DNA of 64,000 bases from Hyphomicrobiales bacterium (GTDB taxonomy: Bacteria > Pseudomonadota > Alphaproteobacteria > Rhizobiales > Rhizobiaceae): NCBI GenBank assembly GCA_900466605.1, contig UBMU01000002.1, forward strand, positions 310,001 to 374,000, written 5' to 3'. The notes under the pieces are model-generated. The model did no database searches, was not told the origin of the DNA, and was given only the letters and a program-made list of their open reading frames with translations. The position numbers and the translations under genes are program-made. Of this stretch, positions 9,400 through 17,856 are shown in pieces (within the stretch, counting starts at the first letter, position 1; the number at the start of each line of letters is the position of its first letter).

Positions 9400-9831
9400 T
9401 CAGGTGTCGAGGAAGCTGACGACCGAATTGAGCCGTTCCACCGTTTGCGGGTCACCAATCGATGTCGCGATCTGCAGCTGATCCTTGTAGTAGTCCCGGA
9501 AGTTGAAGCTCGTCGCGTCGGTGACATCCGACAGGTCGAGGATGTTGCCTGACGGGTCGATCGTCCGCATCGGCAGCGGCTCTGAGATCGTGGCAAACGT
9601 ATCCTGATCGATGGCCCCGGCGTCGAAGCTCTGCCTTGCATACTGGCGCAGTTCGCTGGCGCTGATCGCGGAAAAATCAGGCGTTTCCGCGTTGGTTTCA
9701 TCGATCTGGAACGATGATGAAGCATTTGTCTTTGTGCCGAGCTGTTCTTCTAATTCATCGTAGTTATTCGAATTATCAGGGTTTCTTCTGAAAAGGAAAC
9801 TCGGCGAAGACCGCACAGAAAGGATTTCCAT
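9400..9831 (-). CDS. Hypothetical protein, possibly CtrA-controlled
   Basis: I do not recognise this 143-residue protein. It is acidic and soluble, with no signal peptide or membrane segment. The first ~60 residues are low-complexity (Asn, Ser, Asp rich); the C-terminal ~80 residues look folded (ISASELRQYARQSFDAGAID, DYYKDQLQIATSIGDPQTVE). A glycine-containing turn and repeated helix-forming stretches suggest a small helical domain. Its codon use fits neighbouring genes. A TTAA-N7-TTAAC motif of the CtrA type lies 67-81 bases upstream of the start in the correct orientation, suggesting cell-cycle control. Confidence 0.65.
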   Translation of the reverse strand: MEILSVRSSPSFLFRRNPDNSNNYDELEEQLGTKTNASSSFQIDETNAETPDFSAISASELRQYARQSFDAGAIDQDTFATISEPLPMRTIDPSGNILDLSDVTDATSFNFRDYYKDQLQIATSIGDPQTVERLNSVVSFLDT

Positions 9832-9897
9832 GGCGCGTATCCACTTGCAAAAAGATGATGAGTGAAACTACCGCGCGTGGCGAACGTACGTCAATCG

Positions 9898-9912
9898 TTA
9901 ACGATTAGTTAA
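9898..9912 (-). promoter_or_regulatory. CtrA-type site TTAA-N7-TTAA upstream of 9400-9831
   Basis: On the minus strand the sequence reads TTAA, seven bases, TTAAC, the full consensus for the cell-cycle regulator CtrA of alphaproteobacteria. It lies 67 bases before the start of the hypothetical gene and about 130 bases before the M3 peptidase gene on the other strand. Confidence 0.5.
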
Positions 9913-10043
9913 TTCTTATGCATCATTTCTTGCCATGAAGTTTTCGCAGTGAGGGCGGGTGATGTGCGTCTGATCGCCAATACCAATTGCGGATGCGCAT
10001 CCCTATATTGCCTGTTCAGCTGCCTGCCACAAAGGATCTCCGC

Positions 10044-12131
10044 ATGCCTTCCACATCAGAATTCAACCCGGCACTTGTCGAATGGAACGGTCTCCACGGC
10101 CTTCCGCGTTTCGATGCTCTCAATGATGGCGACTTTGCTCCTGCTTTTGACGCCGCGCTCGCCGCGCATGAGAAAGAGATCGACGCGATCGCCGGTAACC
10201 CGGAGGCCCCGACATTCGAAAATACCGTCGTGGCGCTCGAGATCGCGGGTGATGAACTATCGCGCGTGTCGGCACTGTTCTGGAACCGGGCCGGTGCCCA
10301 TACCAACGATACAATCCAGGCACTGGAGCGGGACATCTCGCCGAAGATGTCGCGCCATTACTCCAAGATCGGCATGAATGCGGCGCTGTTTGCGCGCATC
10401 GACGCCTTGTGGGAAGCGCGCGAAAGCCTCGGTCTGACGCTGGAGCAGACGCGTGTGCTGGAACGCCACTGGAAGGGCTTCGTCAAATCGGGCGCGAAGC
10501 TGCCGAAGGTCGAGCAGGAGAAGCTCGCGGGGATCAACGAGAAGCTTGCCGGCCTCGGTACTCAGTTCGGTCAGAACGTGCTTGCCGACGAGAAGAGCTG
10601 GGCGCTGATCCTTTCCGACGGCGCCGACCTAGACGGGATTCCGGAGTTTCTGAAGGATGCGATGGCGGCAGCTGCGCGGGAGCGTGGCGAAGAGGGCAAG
10701 TTTGCCGTGACGCTTTCGCGCTCGATCATCGAGCCTTTCCTGACCTTCTCGGAGCGGCGGGAGCTGCGGGAGCAGGCCTTCAAGGCCTGGGTCGCGCGTG
10801 GCCAGAACGACGGCGATACGGACAATCGAGGCATCATCCGTGATACGCTCGCGCACCGCGACGAGATGGCGAAGCTTCTTGGCTACGGCAACTTCGCCGA
10901 ACTGAAGCTCGACAACACCATGGCGAAGACGCCCGATGCCGTGAACCACCTGCTTCGGGAGGTATGGGCAAAGGCGGTCAAGCGTGCGGATGAGGAAGAA
11001 GCCGATATCGCCAAGCTGATCGCTGATGAAGGCAAAAACCACGACGTCATGCCCTGGGACTGGCGGCACTACTCCGAGAAGATCCGGGCGCAGCGGTTCA
11101 ATTTCTCCGAGACCGAGCTGAAGCCTTATCTGCAGCTCGAAAAAATCATCGACGCCTGCTTCGACGTCGCCGGACGGCTGTTCGGCATTCGCGCTGTCGA
11201 GAAGAAGGGCGTTCCGGCCTACCATCCTGATGTCCGCGTCTTCGAAATCCGCGATAGCGAGGACAGGCTGGTCGCGCTCTTCCTCGGTGACTATTTCGCC
11301 CGCAGTTCCAAGCGGTCCGGTGCCTGGATGAGCTCGTTCCAGTCGCAGCACAAGCTGCCGCTGAAGAATGGTCGCAACGGCGAACTGCCGATCATCTACA
11401 ATGTCTGCAACTTCGCGAAGCCCGCCGAAGGCAAGCCGGCGCTGCTGTCGCTCGACGACGCGCGTACGCTGTTCCACGAGTTCGGCCATGCGCTGCACGG
11501 GATGCTGTCAAACGTCACGTATCCCTCTGTTTCGGGCACGGGTGTCTCGCGCGATTTCGTCGAACTGCCGTCGCAGCTTTACGAACACTGGCTGACCGTG
11601 CCTGCGATCCTGAAGCAATATGCCGTGCACTTCGAGACCGGCGAGCCGATGCCGCAGGCCTTGCTCGACAAGGTTCTGGCAGCGCGCACCTTCAATTCTG
11701 GCTTCAATACGGTCGAGTTCACCTCGTCAGCACTTGTCGATATGGCGTTCCACACCCGTGACAAGGTCGTGGATCCGATGGCGGTTCAGAAAGAGGTGCT
11801 TTCGGAGCTCGGAATGCCGAAGTCTATCGTAATGCGCCATGCCTCGCCACACTTCCAGCACATCTTCTCCGGCGGTTATTCAGCCGGCTACTATTCCTAC
11901 ATGTGGTCCGAAGTTCTCGATGCCGATGCTTTCGCCGCATTCGAGGAAACCGGTGATGCGTTCAATCGCGAGATGGCCGCCAAGCTCAAGGACAACATCT
12001 ATTCGGTTGGCGGCGCGATCGATCCTGAAGATGCCTACAAGGCCTTCCGCGGCAAGTTGCCGAGCCCGGATGCGATGCTGGTGAAGAAGGGCCTTGCGAC
12101 CTTCGAAGAGCTATCCGGCAGCGACGCCTGA
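10044..12131 (+). CDS. dcp: M3 family zinc metallopeptidase, dipeptidyl carboxypeptidase type
   Basis: This 695-residue cytoplasmic peptidase has the zinc motif HEFGH at residues 478-482 (TLFHEFGHALHGML), followed by GTGVSRDFVELPSQLYEHW and the substrate-loop region FSGGYSAGYYSYMW, all hallmarks of the M3A family (Dcp/oligopeptidase A). Wording such as RDFVELPSQ resembles Dcp, which removes C-terminal dipeptides from oligopeptides. I choose ATG 10044 (MPSTSEFN) because AAAGGA lies at 10031-10036 and upstream in-frame codons lack family character. The gene is monocistronic, ending in the terminator at 12222-12256. Assignment to Dcp over PrlC is likely but not certain. Confidence 0.9.
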   Translation: MPSTSEFNPALVEWNGLHGLPRFDALNDGDFAPAFDAALAAHEKEIDAIAGNPEAPTFENTVVALEIAGDELSRVSALFWNRAGAHTNDTIQALERDISPKMSRHYSKIGMNAALFARIDALWEARESLGLTLEQTRVLERHWKGFVKSGAKLPKVEQEKLAGINEKLAGLGTQFGQNVLADEKSWALILSDGADLDGIPEFLKDAMAAAARERGEEGKFAVTLSRSIIEPFLTFSERRELREQAFKAWVARGQNDGDTDNRGIIRDTLAHRDEMAKLLGYGNFAELKLDNTMAKTPDAVNHLLREVWAKAVKRADEEEADIAKLIADEGKNHDVMPWDWRHYSEKIRAQRFNFSETELKPYLQLEKIIDACFDVAGRLFGIRAVEKKGVPAYHPDVRVFEIRDSEDRLVALFLGDYFARSSKRSGAWMSSFQSQHKLPLKNGRNGELPIIYNVCNFAKPAEGKPALLSLDDARTLFHEFGHALHGMLSNVTYPSVSGTGVSRDFVELPSQLYEHWLTVPAILKQYAVHFETGEPMPQALLDKVLAARTFNSGFNTVEFTSSALVDMAFHTRDKVVDPMAVQKEVLSELGMPKSIVMRHASPHFQHIFSGGYSAGYYSYMWSEVLDADAFAAFEETGDAFNREMAAKLKDNIYSVGGAIDPEDAYKAFRGKLPSPDAMLVKKGLATFEELSGSDA

Positions 12132-12221
12132 GGCGGCAGGTATTGCGCGTCATCGATGCGCGACGACAGAAGATGGCTTCTTGCCGCTTCGTCACATGAC
12201 TGTCATTGAACGTTAATAAGC

Positions 12222-12256
12222 AACCGGCATCGATTTTCAACCGATGCCGGTTTTTT
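12222..12256 (+). terminator. Intrinsic terminator abutting the next start codon
   Basis: An 11-bp stem (12222-12232 with 12242-12252) is followed by six T residues, ending one base before ATG 12258. It presumably ends dcp transcripts, yet occupies the place where the ribosome-binding site of the next gene should be. Confidence 0.85.
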
Positions 12257-12257
12257 C

Positions 12258-13373
12258 ATGACCCCTCAACCTTCAGAGACCAATGCGGCCGTTTCGACGG
12301 CCGGCGTGGAATTGCACTATGGGGCGACGCCCGTTCTGAAGGGCATTGATATCTCGCTTTCCAAGGGCAAGACGCTGGCGCTGCTCGGGCCGTCCGGCTG
12401 CGGAAAGACCACACTCCTCAGGCTCGTTGCTGGATTGCTCGCCCCGACGAAGGGCTCGATCGCGATTGCCGGGAACATCGTTGCCGATGCCGCCAGCGGC
12501 GCCTTCTCGCCGCCGGAAAAGCGCAACCTCGGCATGGTGTTTCAGGACTATGCGCTCTGGCCGCACATGACCGTTGGCGGCAACGTCTCCTTTCCCCTCG
12601 AAATGCGCGGTGTTAGCAAATCCGAGCGACAGTCGCGGACGATGCGGGCATTGGAGCGCGTCGGTCTTGGCGCCTATGCCGACCGCAGGCCGAGCGATCT
12701 ATCCGGTGGCCAGCAGCAGCGTGTCGCGATCGCGAGAGCGATCGTTGCCGAGCCGCAGCTCATTCTCTTCGATGAACCGCTCTCGAATCTCGATCGTGAA
12801 CTGCGCGAAAACATGGTCGGTGAGCTCGCAGAACTGATCGCGACGCTTGGCCTGACGGCAATCTACGTCACCCATGATCATAGCGAGGCGCTGACGCTGG
12901 CCGATGACGTTGCCGTCATGCGTGGTGGCCTGATCGAGCAGCTGGCATCGCCCGACGAGCTGATCGAGAAGCCCGCAACGCCCGAGGTTGCCGACTTCCT
13001 GCGTCTCGGCGGTGTCGCCGAGCTCGAATACCGCGATGAACACTGGTTCTTCAAGGGCAGCAAAATCGCGCTGCTGCGCGGTGCCGATGGCGTCGATTGC
13101 GCCATTCGCGTTCTCATTCCCACCGGATCGATCACCGCGGGAGAGATGCTTCCGGGGACGCTTGCCGCAACGGTGCTGCACTCGCAGTTTCGCGGCGACG
13201 GCCATCTGGCGACCGTCTCGCTGGTCGGCGCCGAGAAGATAGAATTGCAGGTTTTGAGCCGCGCCAAGCTGCGACCCGGCGAGGCTATCGGTCTGTCGAT
13301 CGATCCCCGCCAGATCCGCTGGTTCGGCAAAGAGGTTCATTCGTCCAAAGAGGAGAATTTGGAGCATGTTTAA
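12258..13373 (+). CDS. ABC transporter ATP-binding protein (FbpC/PotA-like)
   Basis: This 371-residue ATPase has Walker A GPSGCGKTT (residues 44-52), the Q-loop region MVFQDYALWPHMTV, signature LSGGQQQRV, Walker B LILFDEPLSNLD and the switch His in THDHSEAL, followed by a C-terminal TOBE-like regulatory domain. It is typical of importers for ferric iron, polyamines or phosphonates. The downstream binding protein and double-length permease point to an FbpABC-like system. The start lies one base after a terminator T run, so there is no Shine-Dalgarno; translation may be leaderless, or start at GTG 12306 or TTG 12312. The stop overlaps the next gene by eight bases. Confidence 0.9.
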   Translation: MTPQPSETNAAVSTAGVELHYGATPVLKGIDISLSKGKTLALLGPSGCGKTTLLRLVAGLLAPTKGSIAIAGNIVADAASGAFSPPEKRNLGMVFQDYALWPHMTVGGNVSFPLEMRGVSKSERQSRTMRALERVGLGAYADRRPSDLSGGQQQRVAIARAIVAEPQLILFDEPLSNLDRELRENMVGELAELIATLGLTAIYVTHDHSEALTLADDVAVMRGGLIEQLASPDELIEKPATPEVADFLRLGGVAELEYRDEHWFFKGSKIALLRGADGVDCAIRVLIPTGSITAGEMLPGTLAATVLHSQFRGDGHLATVSLVGAEKIELQVLSRAKLRPGEAIGLSIDPRQIRWFGKEVHSSKEENLEHV

Positions 13374-14325
13374 GTCGTTGAAGAGCATCACTTTCGGCGT
13401 CCTCGCCGCAACGTTGATGGCGGGCGTCGCCCACGCCGACATCACGGTCTATACCGCCGGTCCGCAGGGACTGATCGACAAGCTGTCTGCCGGCTTCACC
13501 AAGCAGACGGGCGTCAAGGTCAATGTCTTCCAGGCAACGACCGGCAAGGTCATGGCGCGTATCGAAGCCGAAGCGTCGAACCCTGTGGTCGATGTCTTGA
13601 TCTCGGCTTCCTGGGATACGGCGACCGACTTTGCCAAGCGCGGCTGGCTCGTATCCTACACCAGCCCGAACGCCGCCAAGGTTCCTGGTTTCCTGAAGAC
13701 CGATACGGCCGTCGCCCAAGGTATCTCGGCGCTCGGTATTGCCTGGAACACCAAGAGCGGCACGCCGAAGCCCGCCGAGTGGGCCGACCTGACGAAGCCC
13801 GAATACAAGGACCTCGTCAATATTCCGGATCCGGCGCAATCCGGCTCGTCCTTCGAGCTGACGGCGGCTCTGGCCGGCCAGGACGACTTCAAGCTTTTCA
13901 AGGATCTGAAGGATAATGGCGCCATCATCGCCGGCGCCAATGCCGAGGCTCTGAACCCGGTTCTGCAGGGTGCGAAGGCTGCCGTCTTCGGCGCCGTCGA
14001 CTACATCACGCTCAATGCCAAGGAAAAGGGCGAGAACATCGATGTGATCTTCCCGGAATCCGGCACGGTCATCGCGCCGCGCCCGGCCATGATCCTCAAC
14101 TGGTCGAAGAACCAGGACGAGGCGAAGAAGTTCATCGACTACATGCTCTCCGACGAAGGCCAGAAGCTCGTTGCCGACCAAATGCTGATGCCCGCTCGTA
14201 GCGACATTCCGGCCAACCGTCCGCTGATCAGCGATCTGAAGCTGCTGAAGTACGACACCGCTGGCGTCTACGGCAAGCGGAAGGAAACGCTGAAGCAGGT
14301 CACCGACACCTTCGGCGGCAAGTAA
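13366..14325 (+). CDS. Periplasmic substrate-binding protein, ferric iron/aminoethylphosphonate type
   Basis: This 319-residue secreted protein has a signal peptide (residues ~1-24, cleaved near AGVAHA-DI). The mature part begins ITVYTAGPQGLIDKLSAGF, and the pattern VYTAGP...F.KQTGVKV...TGKVMARIEAE is characteristic of the FbpA/AfuA-type solute-binding family (SBP_bac_1/6). The C-terminal APRPAMILNWSKNQDEAKKF stretch fits. Fbp-type tyrosine ligands are not certain from inspection, so iron versus an organophosphonate substrate is open. It overlaps the ATPase gene by eight bases and is followed after 10 bases by the permease. Confidence 0.88.
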   Translation: MFKSLKSITFGVLAATLMAGVAHADITVYTAGPQGLIDKLSAGFTKQTGVKVNVFQATTGKVMARIEAEASNPVVDVLISASWDTATDFAKRGWLVSYTSPNAAKVPGFLKTDTAVAQGISALGIAWNTKSGTPKPAEWADLTKPEYKDLVNIPDPAQSGSSFELTAALAGQDDFKLFKDLKDNGAIIAGANAEALNPVLQGAKAAVFGAVDYITLNAKEKGENIDVIFPESGTVIAPRPAMILNWSKNQDEAKKFIDYMLSDEGQKLVADQMLMPARSDIPANRPLISDLKLLKYDTAGVYGKRKETLKQVTDTFGGK

Positions 14326-14335
14326 GGGCAGGGCG

Positions 14336-16015
14336 ATGAGGACGACCGATAGTAGCGGCGCTGCGCCGGCCGCCTGGCTGGCGATCGCGGGCTTGACTGT
14401 TATCGTCGCCGTTCCCTTCATCGCCGTTGTGCTGCAGGGGATATTCCCCAACATCGGACAGGGCTCGTTCGCGGGCCCTTTCTCCTCGCTTGCTGCGACG
14501 CTTTTCGATAGCGCGCTGATTGGCATGGCCGGGAACACCATTCTGCTTGGCGGTTGCGTGGTCCTGGCCTCGGCGCTGGTGGCAGTGCCGCTCGGCGTGT
14601 TTCGAGCGCTCTACCGTATCCCGCTTGCGCCGCTGTGGGACGTGCTCCTGCTCGTTCCCTTCATGATCCCGCCTTACATCGCGACGCTTGGCTGGATCAT
14701 GACGCTGCAACCGCGCGGCTATCTTCAGCAGATCGCGGGCTTCAACCTCGCACCCTTCCTCTTTTCGCTGTTCGGCATGACCATGGTCATGGCGTTCAAC
14801 ACGTTTCCGGTGGTCTATTTCGCAGTATCGCGCACGGTCGAGGCCGTCGGTGCGCGTTATGCGGACGTCGGCCGTGTCTTTGGGGCGTCGCCGGCGCGGG
14901 CCTTCTTTCGGATCACGCTGCCGCTGTCAGCGCCCGGGCTCGTTGCCAGCCTGATGCTGGTCTTTGCCGCCGCGATCGAGGAATACGGGACGCCGGCAGC
15001 GCTTGGTCGCCGCGCTGGCTTCCAGGTCCTGGTGACCGGCATCGACCTGCGAATCTCGGATTGGCCGATCGATCTGCCGGGGGCCGCGATCTTGTCGGTC
15101 CTGCTCGTCGTCATGTCTCTGCTGACATTCCTGCTGCAGCGATGGATCCTGGCCCGACGGTCGTACCAGACAGTGGGTGGCAAACCTGCCGCCAAGGACA
15201 AGCGACCGCTCGGCGCGATGAAGGTTCCCGTGATGATCGCCTTTGCCGTCGTTGCCTTCCTGGCGACGGGCGTGCCGCTGCTCTCAATTCTGTTCACGGC
15301 GCTGTCGCGGACGATTTCCGGTGGTTTGGCGCTCGACAACATCAGCGCCGAAAACTTCCTGTCCGTCTTCAACAACAGCGCCGGTGCCCTGGTGGCGCTC
15401 GCCAACAGCTTCTCGCTTGGCATCGGGACCGCCTTGATTACCGGGCTCATCGGCGTGCTGGCCGCCTACACCGTGGTCAAGACGAAGATCCGCGGACGCG
15501 TTGCGATCGACACGATGACGATCCTGCCGAATGCGCTGCCGGGCATTGTCGTTGCCGTCGGGCTGATCCTTGCCTGGAACATGCCCTGGCTGCCGGCGAC
15601 CCCCTACAATACGGCATTCATCCTGCTGCTTGCCTATTGCTGCATCCTGCTGCCGCAGCCAATGCGTTACACGACCGCTGCCTTCCAGCAGATTGGGGAC
15701 AGCCTGGAAGCGGCGGCTCGGGTCTTCGGCGCAAGCGGAGTAACCGCCTTTCGCCGCATTCTGCTGCCGCTGGTGTTACCAAGCCTTGCCTCGGCGATGC
15801 TGCTGGTCTTTGCGCTTGCGTCCCGCGAGCTGGTCGCCTCGGTCGTCATAGCACCTGTCGGCATGCAGACGATCGCCACCTTCATCTGGCGTCAGTTCGA
15901 GCAGGGATCGATCGGGCTCGGCATGGCGATGGCCTTCATCGCCATCCTGATCACGACGCTACTGCCGCTTCTGCTGCTGACGCTGCTTCGCCGCAGCGGA
16001 TTGGTGGCGGAATAG
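14336..16015 (+). CDS. Double-domain ABC permease (FbpB-like)
   Basis: This 559-residue inner-membrane protein has two fused BPD_transp_1 permease halves, about twelve membrane segments in all. Each half has an EAA-type loop for docking the ATPase: EAVGARYADVGRVFGASPAR in the first half and DSLEAAARVFGASGVTAFRR in the second. This fused layout is typical of ferric iron (FbpB/SfuB) and 2-aminoethylphosphonate permeases. The preceding GGGCAGGGCG supports ATG 14336. It completes the ATPase-binding protein-permease operon. Confidence 0.92.
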   Translation: MRTTDSSGAAPAAWLAIAGLTVIVAVPFIAVVLQGIFPNIGQGSFAGPFSSLAATLFDSALIGMAGNTILLGGCVVLASALVAVPLGVFRALYRIPLAPLWDVLLLVPFMIPPYIATLGWIMTLQPRGYLQQIAGFNLAPFLFSLFGMTMVMAFNTFPVVYFAVSRTVEAVGARYADVGRVFGASPARAFFRITLPLSAPGLVASLMLVFAAAIEEYGTPAALGRRAGFQVLVTGIDLRISDWPIDLPGAAILSVLLVVMSLLTFLLQRWILARRSYQTVGGKPAAKDKRPLGAMKVPVMIAFAVVAFLATGVPLLSILFTALSRTISGGLALDNISAENFLSVFNNSAGALVALANSFSLGIGTALITGLIGVLAAYTVVKTKIRGRVAIDTMTILPNALPGIVVAVGLILAWNMPWLPATPYNTAFILLLAYCCILLPQPMRYTTAAFQQIGDSLEAAARVFGASGVTAFRRILLPLVLPSLASAMLLVFALASRELVASVVIAPVGMQTIATFIWRQFEQGSIGLGMAMAFIAILITTLLPLLLLTLLRRSGLVAE

Positions 16016-16153
16016 CGCCTCGCCAACGGCGCTCTCGTAACAAAACTGTCGCTGAAGCTTCGAAAAACCGTCATGCCGCCTTCAAGCGAATGACATGGCA
16101 ACCGCCATAGGTTCGGCGCGGGACTCCCTCCCGTTAGCCGGATACACTGTGGC

Positions 16154-17731
16154 ATGACATTGACTGAAACGACCCGCCGACGCTTCCTCTCATCCATGGG
16201 CGCCGTTGGTGGATTTGCACTGGCAGGACTGGCGATGCCGTATTATGCGCGCGGCTCTTCCAGTCGCCCGGTCTTTACGTCGGGCGTGCAATCCGGCGAT
16301 GTCGATGCTAATTCGGGTGTGGTTTGGGCGCAGGTGAACCGGCCGGCACGGCTGCATGTCGAATATTCCACGAGCGACCGGTTCGCCAATGCGGTGCGCG
16401 TTGCGCCCATAGACGTGACGCCGGATACCAATCTTGCTGGAAAGCTGCTGCTCCAGAATCTCCCTGATGATCAGGAGATATTCTATCGCTTCCGTGCGGC
16501 GGACCTGCAGGATGTCAACGAGCTGTCTGAACCTATCCATGGACAGTTTCGCACGGCGCCGGTTGGTAAACGCAACATCCGTTTCGCGTGGTCCGGCGAT
16601 ACGGCCGGCCAGGGCTGGGGCATCGACGAGGAGGGGATGCGGACCTATTCGACGATCGCATACCACCGCCCAGATTTCATGATCCACTCCGGGGATACGA
16701 TTTATGCCGACAATCCTATTGCCGACGAGGTGAGGTTGCGAGATGGCGGCGTCTGGAAAAACCGTGTGGTCACCGAGGCGAAGCGCGGCATCGCGCAGAC
16801 GCTCGACCAGTTTCGCGGGCAGTGGGCCTACAATCTGATGGACGATCACGTGAAGACGTTCAACGCCGTCTGTCCTGTCTTCTACCAATGGGACGATCAC
16901 GAGGTGCTGAACAACTGGTCGCCTTCGACCGATCTTCGCGACGACGATCGCTACAAGGAAAAATCCATCGCCACGCTTGCGGCTCGCGCCAGTCGCGCCT
17001 TTCACGAGATGACGCCGATCCGCTACGTGGCCGAGGAGCCAGGCCGTATCTATCGCAAGGTATCTTACGGTCCGCTGCTCAACATCTTCTTCATCGACCT
17101 GCGTTCCTATCGAGGCCCGAACAGCGATGGGCTCGATACAGAGTTGACGCCGGAGTCGCGGCTGCTGGGCGAGCGGCAGGTGGCGTGGCTGAAACGCGAA
17201 CTGGTGCGTTCGACGGCGACCTGGAAAGTGATCGCCTGCGATCTGCCGATCGGGCTGGTGATCTGGGACAATTACGGCCATCGCACTGGCAGCGAGTCGA
17301 TCTCCAACGGCGACAATGGCGCGCCGCGCGGCCGCGAGCTGGAGTTCGCCGATCTCCTGCGCTTCATCCGCGATGCCGGCATAACGAATATGATCTGGCT
17401 GACGGCCGACGTGCACTACACGGCCGCGCACTACTACGATCCCGGAAAGGCCAAATTCCGCGAGTTCCTGCCGTTCTGGGAGTTCGTGGCGGGGCCGCTG
17501 CATTCCGGAACCTATGGACCGCAGGAGCTCGACATGACTTTCGGCCCGCAGGTCAAGTTCATGAAGGCCGCACCCGGCGGTGCGGAGCAGAACCTGCCGC
17601 CGTCGGCCGGCATGCAGTTCTTCGGGGTCGTCGACATCGACGGGCAGACAGAGCAACTGACCGTGAGGTTGATGGATCGGAACGATACCGAACTGTGGCG
17701 GACGACGCTCGACCCGCAGATATCGAGTTGA
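16154..17731 (+). CDS. phoD: PhoD-family alkaline phosphatase/phosphodiesterase, Tat-exported
   Basis: This 525-residue enzyme has a Tat signal (TRRRFL at residues 7-12, followed by a hydrophobic stretch ending near ARG). Metal-site signatures of the PhoD family (PF09423) are visible in order: WSGDTAGQGWG, HSGDTIYADN, WDDHEVLNNW and LTADVHYTAAHYY. PhoD enzymes use Ca and Fe to release phosphate from mono- and diesters in the periplasm or outside. The N-terminal Fn3-like PhoD_N region (VQSGDVDANSGVVWAQVNRP) is present. I see no clear Pho box upstream, so phosphate control is unproven. An upstream ABC importer of possible phosphonate type may be functionally linked, which is inference. Confidence 0.9.
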   Translation: MTLTETTRRRFLSSMGAVGGFALAGLAMPYYARGSSSRPVFTSGVQSGDVDANSGVVWAQVNRPARLHVEYSTSDRFANAVRVAPIDVTPDTNLAGKLLLQNLPDDQEIFYRFRAADLQDVNELSEPIHGQFRTAPVGKRNIRFAWSGDTAGQGWGIDEEGMRTYSTIAYHRPDFMIHSGDTIYADNPIADEVRLRDGGVWKNRVVTEAKRGIAQTLDQFRGQWAYNLMDDHVKTFNAVCPVFYQWDDHEVLNNWSPSTDLRDDDRYKEKSIATLAARASRAFHEMTPIRYVAEEPGRIYRKVSYGPLLNIFFIDLRSYRGPNSDGLDTELTPESRLLGERQVAWLKRELVRSTATWKVIACDLPIGLVIWDNYGHRTGSESISNGDNGAPRGRELEFADLLRFIRDAGITNMIWLTADVHYTAAHYYDPGKAKFREFLPFWEFVAGPLHSGTYGPQELDMTFGPQVKFMKAAPGGAEQNLPPSAGMQFFGVVDIDGQTEQLTVRLMDRNDTELWRTTLDPQISS

Positions 17732-17856
17732 TGTCGATGCATGGCAGGCAATCCGGCCTCCCCCCTTTCGCAAACGCGAAAAACACTGTATGAGCCGCCC
17801 AAATGAAATTGGCGCCTTCTCCCAGCGCGGCGCCCCAGCTTCAGAGATATAGACAT

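Noticed and set aside
16032..16074. Pho-box-like heptamers before phoD (CTCTCGT, CTGTCGC, CCGTCAT)
   Set aside because: Spacings are 14 and 22 bases and the matches are partial; a tandem box needs 11-base repeats with CTGTCAT-like cores.
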